Source: Spirochaetaceae bacterium | Lineage (GTDB): Bacteria > Spirochaetota > Spirochaetia > SZUA-6 > Bin103 | NCBI GenBank assembly: GCA_028820215.1 | Contig: JAPPKD010000157.1 | Span: 1 to 12,396 of the forward strand | Direction of reading: 5' to 3' | Length of the DNA stretch: 12,396 bases | In this document: in pieces, positions 7,032-12,396 of the stretch | Numbering within the stretch: position 1 is the stretch's first letter | How the letters are laid out: every line of letters starts with the position of its first letter | Notes under the pieces: model-generated | Seen by the model: the letters and a program-made list of their open reading frames with translations, nothing else | What the model was told of the DNA's origin: nothing | Databases searched by the model: none | Position numbers and translations under genes: made by a program

Positions 7032-8206
7032 TGGCGTCTGCCCGGCCGCAGGGAGCTGCGGCACCTCAGGGACCCGCGGGGACGGAGGCGGTCGTGCCCG
7101 CGCACGGGATGGAGACCGCGGACGAGCTGCTCACCGCCGGGCAGTGGCGGCTGATCCTGCTCCGGTTCCTGCGCCACCGCATGGCCGTGGCGGCCGGGAT
7201 CGTGGTGTTGCTGTTCTACCTCGCCGCCACGTTCGTCGAGTTCGTCGCACCGTATGACCCTCGCCTGCGCGACACCTCCCACATTTCGGCGCCGCCGATG
7301 CGGCTCCGGGTGTGGGACGCGGAGGAGCGGCGGCTGCACGCGCGGCCTTTCGTGTACGCCACCACCCTGCGCCGCGATCCGGTCACGCTGCAGCGCATCT
7401 ACGTTGCGGACACGAGCATCCGGCTGCCGTTGCGCCTGCTGGTGCGGGGAGACGAGTATCTCCTGCTCGGATTCATCCCCGCTCGCGTGCACCTGTTCGG
7501 TTTCGAAGGCGATGAACGCGGCACGCTGCTCGGCACCGACACACAGGGGCGGGACCTGCTGTCACGGATCATCTACGGCACCCGCATCTCGCTCACCATC
7601 GGCTTCGTGGGGGTAGCCCTGAGCTTCGGTCTCGGCATCGCGCTCGGCGCGATCTCCGGCTACTTCGGCGGCCTGGCCGACATGGTGATCCAGCGCATCA
7701 TCGAGGTCCTCATCGCGATCCCGTCGCTGCCGCTGTGGATGGCGCTGAGCGCCGCGATTCCCTTCGACTGGCCGCAGACGCGCACCTTCTTCCTGATCAC
7801 GGTCATTCTCTCTCTCACCGGCTGGACCGGCATGGCGCGGGTGGTGCGCGGCAAGCTGCTGTCGCTGCGCGACGAGGACTTCGTGCTGGCCGCCCGCATC
7901 GACGGCGCCCGCGGCCCGCGCGTCATGTTCCGTCACCTGATCCCGTCCTTTCTCAGCCACATCATCGCCTCGGCCACGCTGGCGATTCCCGGCATGATTC
8001 TGGGCGAGACGGCGCTCAGCTTCCTGGGGGTCGGCCTGCGGTCGCCGGCCATCAGTTGGGGCGTGCTGCTCCAGGACGGACAGAACATCCAGGCCGTGGC
8101 GCTGATGCCCTGGCTGCTGTTGCCCGGCGCGTTCGTGGTGGTGGCGGTGCTGGCTTTCAACTTCCTGGGCGACGGCCTCCGAGACGCGGCGGACCCCTAT
8201 GCCTGA
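7031..8206 (+). CDS. ABC importer inner-membrane permease, DppC/OppC type, with an enlarged periplasmic insert
   Basis: A 391-residue protein, longer than the usual 280-310 of DppC. A polar, Ala/Pro-rich cytoplasmic tail (1-40) precedes the first helix (52-72). Residues 75-165 are an insert not found in short DppC proteins, including RVWDAEERRL and RDPVTLQRIYVADTS. The core then begins with the hallmark GTDTQGRDLLSRIIYGTR (168-185). Further helices lie at about 185-210, 222-242, 253-270, 308-330 and 358-380. The EAA coupling loop is at about 284-304 (FVLAARIDGARG, then RHLIP). It forms the second half of the channel with the preceding permease. The start overlaps the previous stop by one base, and the stop is overlapped by eight bases by the next gene, indicating a tightly coupled operon. 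The insert faces the periplasm by topology and might contact the unusually long binding protein (inference). Confidence 0.94.
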   Translation: MASARPQGAAAPQGPAGTEAVVPAHGMETADELLTAGQWRLILLRFLRHRMAVAAGIVVLLFYLAATFVEFVAPYDPRLRDTSHISAPPMRLRVWDAEERRLHARPFVYATTLRRDPVTLQRIYVADTSIRLPLRLLVRGDEYLLLGFIPARVHLFGFEGDERGTLLGTDTQGRDLLSRIIYGTRISLTIGFVGVALSFGLGIALGAISGYFGGLADMVIQRIIEVLIAIPSLPLWMALSAAIPFDWPQTRTFFLITVILSLTGWTGMARVVRGKLLSLRDEDFVLAARIDGARGPRVMFRHLIPSFLSHIIASATLAIPGMILGETALSFLGVGLRSPAISWGVLLQDGQNIQAVALMPWLLLPGAFVVVAVLAFNFLGDGLRDAADPYA

Positions 8207-9251
8207 CGACGGCATTCCTGCCGCCGGCATGCCTGACGCTGGCCGCGCGGACCTGCTGTCCATACACGGCCTGCACGTCCACTTCCACACCACGCTGGGC
8301 ACGGTGCGCGCCGTCAACGGGGTCTCGCTGCGGGTACCGACAAACCACGTCATGGGGCTGGTCGGCGAAAGCGGCTGCGGCAAGTCCGTGACCGCCCGCG
8401 CGGTGCTGCGCATCATCCCGCCGCCGGGCAAGATCGAGAGCGGGCGGGTGCTCTACCACCCTCCGGACGGGGCAGCGGTCGACCTGGCGCTGCTGCCGCC
8501 GGCCGGACGTGCGCTGCGCGCGATCCGCGGGCGGCGCGTGGCGATGATCTTCCAGGAGCCGATGACCTGCCTGAGCCCCGTGCACCGAATCGGCCTGCAG
8601 ATCACGGAAGCGATTCGCGCGCACGAGCCGGTGAGCCGGGCCGAGGCGCGCGAGCGGGCGGTCGCGCTGCTGAACGACGTGGGGATGCCGAGGCCCGAGC
8701 GACAGCTCGACGCCTACACGTTCGAGCTGTCAGGCGGCATGCGCCAGCGGGCCATGATCGCCGTCGCGCTGGCCGCCAATCCCGAGCTGCTGATCGCGGA
8801 CGAGCCGACCACGGCAGTCGACGTCACCATCCAGGCGCGCATCATGGAGCTGTTGCGCTCGCTGCAGCAGTCGCACGCCATGTCCGTGCTGTTCATCTCG
8901 CACGATCTCGGCTTGGTGGCGGAGATGAGCGAGCAGATCGCAGTCATGTACCTGGGCAAGATCGTCGAGCGCGGCGAGGCAGGCGAGGTGTACCGGCGGC
9001 CCAGGCACCCCTACACCAAGGTGCTCATGGCGTGCGTGCCGCACCAGTCGAGCGCGCGCAAGACCCCGCTACAGACCATCGAAGGGACGGTTCCCGACGC
9101 GCGGCGCCTCCCGCCGGGTTGCCCGTTCAGCGCGCGCTGCTCGGAGTTCATGCCGGGTGTCTGTGACCGCAACATGCCAGCCCTCACCACCGTCGGGGAC
9201 GACCACGAGGTCGCCTGCTTCCTCCACTCCGACCGGTCAGAGGACGGCTGA
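8199..9251 (+). CDS. ABC importer ATPase, DppD/OppD type
   Basis: A 350-residue ATPase. All nucleotide-binding motifs are intact: Walker A GESGCGKS (56-63), Q-loop Q119 in MIFQEPMT, signature LSGGMRQR (177-184), Walker B with D201-E202 in [12 protein letters not shown], and the switch histidine H235 in ISHDLG. The C-terminal oligopeptide-transporter domain has four cysteines, C308, C314, C322 and C340, beginning in [10 protein letters not shown]. In a Thermoanaerobacter DppD structure the equivalent cysteines hold a [4Fe-4S] cluster, so a cluster is plausible here. The ATG at 8199 overlaps the end of the permease gene by eight bases and has only a weak ribosome site, consistent with translational coupling; Met11 (8229) is an alternative start. 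It acts on the cytoplasmic face with the next ATPase to power import. Confidence 0.95.
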   Translation: MPDDGIPAAGMPDAGRADLLSIHGLHVHFHTTLGTVRAVNGVSLRVPTNHVMGLVGESGCGKSVTARAVLRIIPPPGKIESGRVLYHPPDGAAVDLALLPPAGRALRAIRGRRVAMIFQEPMTCLSPVHRIGLQITEAIRAHEPVSRAEARERAVALLNDVGMPRPERQLDAYTFELSGGMRQRAMIAVALAANPELLIADEPTTAVDVTIQARIMELLRSLQQSHAMSVLFISHDLGLVAEMSEQIAVMYLGKIVERGEAGEVYRRPRHPYTKVLMACVPHQSSARKTPLQTIEGTVPDARRLPPGCPFSARCSEFMPGVCDRNMPALTTVGDDHEVACFLHSDRSEDG

Positions 9252-10262
<1,011 letters not shown>

Positions 10263-10277
10263 CGAGAGCCTGTCAGT

Positions 10278-11854
10278 TTGAGCGGCCGCCGGCTGACCGG
10301 CTACGATCAACCGGTGGACCGGCGCAGACTGCCCATCGGCGTGCAGACCTTCCGCAAGCTCCGCGAGGAGAACTGCTACTACGTGGACAAGACCGCGTAC
10401 ATCGAGCGTCTGCTCGCCGAAGGCACCCACTACTTCCTGTCGCGCCCGCGGCGGTTCGGCAAGAGCCTGTTGCTGGATACGCTGAAGGAACTGTTCGAGG
10501 GCAGCGAGGAGCTGTTCGAGGGGCTCCACATTCACGGTGGCCGAGACTGGGTACGCCATCCGGTGGTGCGGCTCGACTTCAGCGGCGGCGACTACCTGGA
10601 TCCGGAAGGGTTGCGGCGCAACGTGACGGCGCAACTGACTCGCATCGAGCGCCAGGAACAGGTGGCGACCGACACCACCGGACCGGAGCGGCTGGGGTTC
10701 CTGCTGGAGGCGCTGCACCGCAAGTCAGGACAGCGGGTGGCGGTGCTGGTCGACGAATACGACAAGCCGATCCTGGACGCACTGGGAGATCCGGAGATCG
10801 CCGACGCCAATCGACGATTCCTGCGCAGCCTGTACTCGAACGTCAAGTTCGCGGAAGCGCACGTTCATTTCACCTTTCTGACCGGCGTAAGCAAGTTCAC
10901 CAAGGTCAGCGTGTTCTCCGACCTGAACAACCTCACCGACATCACGCTGGATCGTCGCTACTCGGCGATCTGCGGCTATACGGAAGGTGACCTGGACACG
11001 GTGTTCACGCCGGAGCTGGACGGCCTGGATCGGGAGCAGGTCCGCGAGTGGTACAATGGCTATCGCTGGCGCGGTCCGGAGAAGGTGTACAACCCCTACG
11101 ACGTGCTGCTGCTGTTCGACAGCCGCGAGTTCAAGGCGCACTGGTTCGAGACCGGGACGCCGGCGTTTCTGATGGAGACGCTCCTTGAGCGGCGCGTCTC
11201 CTCGGTGTCACTGGACGACATGGTGGGCACGGAAGATCTGCTTTCCGCGTTCGACGTGGGCCACATCGGCACGGAGGCACTGCTGTTCCAGCCCGGCTAT
11301 CTGACGATCACGGCGGAAGAGGAGCTGGGCGGCCAGGCGCTGTACCGGCTGGGCTACCCCAACCGGGAGGTGCGCCAGAGCCTGAACCGCGTGCTGCTGC
11401 GCCGCCTGGTGAAGGACGCCGGGCAGCAAACGGTGAACAGCATGCGGCTGTCACGCCTGCTTGCGGCGCACGACTGCGCGGGGCTGCAGGAGCTGTTTCA
11501 CGCCTTCTTCGCGAGCATTCCCTATCAGTGGTACACAAACAACTCAATCGCCGACTACGAGGGCTATTACGCGAGCGTGTTCTACTCCTATTTTGCGGCG
11601 CTCGGCTACGATATCGTGGTGGAAGAGTCGAGCAGCCACGGCCGGCTGGACATGGCGGTGCGCGCCGGCGGGCACGTGTATCTGTTCGAGTCAAGGTCGT
11701 GGAGCTTGCGCCGCCGGGGTCGGCGCTGGCGCAGTTGCGTGAGCGTGGGTACGCTGACAAATACCGGGGCCGGGGCGAACCGATCCACCTGATCGGGGTC
11801 GAGTTCAGCCGCAAGACGCGCAACGTGACGGCGTTCGAGGTGGCCGGTGGCTGA
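10278..11854 (+). pseudogene. AAA-ATPase-like / PD-(D/E)XK nuclease-fold protein (DUF1703 family), frameshifted in its catalytic motif
   Basis: The family N-terminus is clear: LPIGVQTFRKLREENCYYVDKT, then LSRPRRFGKSLLLDTL with a Walker-A-like RFGKS (59-63), and a Walker-B-like VLVDEYDKP (156-164). The C-terminal PDDEXK_9 (DUF1703) domain has D458 in GRLDMAV and E471 in VYLFE. Relatives then read F-K-V-V-E-L. Here one base is missing after 11690 (GAGTCAAG in place of GAGTTCAAG), and the frame instead gives SRSWSLRRR and stops at 11792. In the +2 frame the expected tail resumes at 11693 (KVVELAPPGSALAQLRERG, then DKYRGRGEPIHLIGVEFS) and ends at 11854, giving about 525 residues. The start is uncertain: TTG at 10278 or GTG at 10314, both with weak ribosome sites. 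These proteins are common accessory genes, often in many copies per genome, with unproven function. The break is either genuine inactivation or a sequencing indel. Confidence 0.85.
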
Positions 11855-12045
11855 GCCGATGGACAAGTCGGTGTTCTTGCGCGCGGCGATCGAGCGAGAA
11901 GCTACGCGTGTGCTTGACCTGCAGTCCCGGCACGTCTTGACGCGGGAGGATGCCGAGGTGTTCGCCGCAGCTCTCGACGCCCAGCCCCAACCCCGCGCGC
12001 GCGGCAGCACGAAACTACCGCGCGCGCGTGGTTCATGCCGATTGA
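11847..12045 (+). pseudogene. Remnant of a DUF1778 (TacA-like) antitoxin, lacking its N-terminal DNA-binding part
   Basis: From GTG 11847 or ATG 11859 the frame gives KSVFLRAAIEREATRVLDLQ and then HVLTREDAEVFAAALDA. This matches the C-terminal half of DUF1778 antitoxins (helix, V-L-[ST]-x-x-D/E, F-x-A-A-L-D). The ribbon-helix-helix N-terminus that should come first is absent, because the preceding bases are the end of the nuclease-like gene. After LDA (about 11979) the expected tail (SPNPARAAARNYRARVVHAD, stop 12043-12045) lies one base out of frame. The unshifted frame runs on to 12332 with low-complexity sequence antisense to the next gene, and that extension is spurious. No GNAT toxin partner follows. 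This is probably a decayed toxin-antitoxin fragment; an assembly indel could explain the frame break but not the missing N-terminus. The assignment rests on pattern memory only. Confidence 0.5.
11994..12028. repeat. 11-base all-G:C inverted repeat
   Basis: CGCGCGCGCGG (11994-12004) pairs perfectly with CCGCGCGCGCG (12018-12028) around a 13-base loop, CAGCACGAAACTA. It lies within the tail of the antitoxin remnant, where it encodes Ala/Arg codons, and no T tract follows. It could act as a strong RNA hairpin at the convergent end of the two gene sets, or simply reflect GC-rich Ala/Arg codons. Confidence 0.5.
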
Positions 12046-12097
12046 ACCGTCGGCTCTCAGAATCGAGCGCACGACTACCGTTCCTGTCACTTCCTGT

Positions 12098-12396
12098 TCA
12101 CTCCCCCTTGGCGCCGGGCACGTCCCTGCGCTGGAAGACCCAGAGCGCTGCGCCAAGCAGGACCGCCGTGTATGCCAGCATGACGAAGAACGCCCGGGCG
12201 CTTTCCGCCGCGAACGCCGCGCCCATCCACGCGGAAACGTTGGAGCCCAGGAGCGTTACGTCCAGGACGTTCCCCAACCATCCGGCTATTCCGGCGAGCG
12301 CGGGAGCGATCAACAGCTCGAAGAGGAAGTAGCCCATCGACCCCGGGTTATTCGCCCCTGCGTGGCGAGAGCTGGCTGAATTGAGGATTCGAGGCG
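12098..12396 (-). CDS. C-terminal end of a membrane protein, probably an ABC-2 type permease (5' part outside window)
   Basis: The minus-strand frame ends at the TGA at 12100-12098 and stays open to the right edge (about 98 codons visible). An internal ATG at 12337 would give a 79-residue protein, but no good ribosome site precedes it and the frame continues upstream, so a truncated longer gene is more likely. Two hydrophobic segments are visible, MGYFLFELLIAPALAGIAGWL and ARAFFVMLAYTAVLLGAALWVF. The last is followed by QRRDVPGAKGE. A final helix ending in F-x-R-R-D is the usual C-terminus of ABC-2 type export permeases, which pump drugs, lipids or polysaccharides with a separate ATPase. It converges on the rightward genes with about 50 bases between stops, in which I see no terminator. 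The family call is moderate; that it is a membrane protein is clear. Confidence 0.6.
   Translation of the reverse strand, partial: PRILNSASSRHAGANNPGSMGYFLFELLIAPALAGIAGWLGNVLDVTLLGSNVSAWMGAAFAAESARAFFVMLAYTAVLLGAALWVFQRRDVPGAKGE

Noticed and set aside
3642..7064. 1140-codon minus-strand open frame opposite the sialidase end, binding protein and first permease
   Set aside because: Composition is charged and low-complexity (DDHDRDEE-like), with no domains, and it lies antisense to three certain genes. Strong G/C preference at third codon positions explains the lack of stops.
12046..12332. Continuation of the antitoxin-remnant frame to 12332
   Set aside because: The sequence is antisense to the membrane-protein gene, low in complexity and unlike any antitoxin tail. 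The proper tail is in the adjacent frame and stops at 12045.

Overview
This is a high-GC bacterial window with densely packed genes. It contains no rRNA, tRNA, CRISPR array or insertion sequence that I can recognise. The main substrate-binding protein has an ordinary secretion signal and no lipobox cysteine. Together with the sugar-processing genes and a DUF1703-type ATPase/nuclease, this suggests a diderm environmental or host-associated bacterium. A Spirochaetota- or Chloroflexota-like metagenome genome would fit, but the sequence alone does not settle the phylum.

Layout. (1) 1-2120, minus strand: a large right-handed beta-helix protein of the GH141/pectin-lyase-fold type that runs off the left edge. 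It is open to the boundary. (2) 2121-2171: a 51-base divergent gap holding a nested palindrome. (3) 2172-3908, plus: a sialidase-like (BNR/Asp-box) protein with five Asp boxes and an unrecognised N-terminal half. (4) 3975-10262, plus: a complete peptide/nickel-type (Dpp/Opp family) ABC importer in the order binding protein, permease B, permease C, ATPase D, ATPase F. The four membrane and ATPase genes overlap or abut. A small hairpin lies between the binding protein and the permeases. (5) 10278-11854, plus: an AAA-ATPase-like/DUF1703 PD-(D/E)XK protein whose frame breaks by one base inside the catalytic E-x-K motif. (6) About 11847-12045, plus: a remnant of a DUF1778 (TacA-like) antitoxin that lacks its DNA-binding N-terminus and is itself out of frame near its end. 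(7) 12098-12396, minus: the C-terminal end of a membrane protein resembling an ABC-2 permease, which continues off the right edge.

How the parts may work together (inference). The beta-helix glycosidase-like protein, the sialidase-like protein and the importer look like one carbohydrate-scavenging locus. The binding protein is exported and would capture an oligosaccharide or glycopeptide. The permease and ATPase pairs would import it, and the two putative hydrolases, neither with a visible signal peptide, would process it in the cytoplasm. A similar short sequence (GGG..ACCATG) occurs upstream of the sialidase, upstream of the binding protein (inverted) and upstream of the permeases, and could be a shared operator. 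The right end (10.3-12.1 kb) looks like a small accessory patch in decay, or a stretch with assembly indels.
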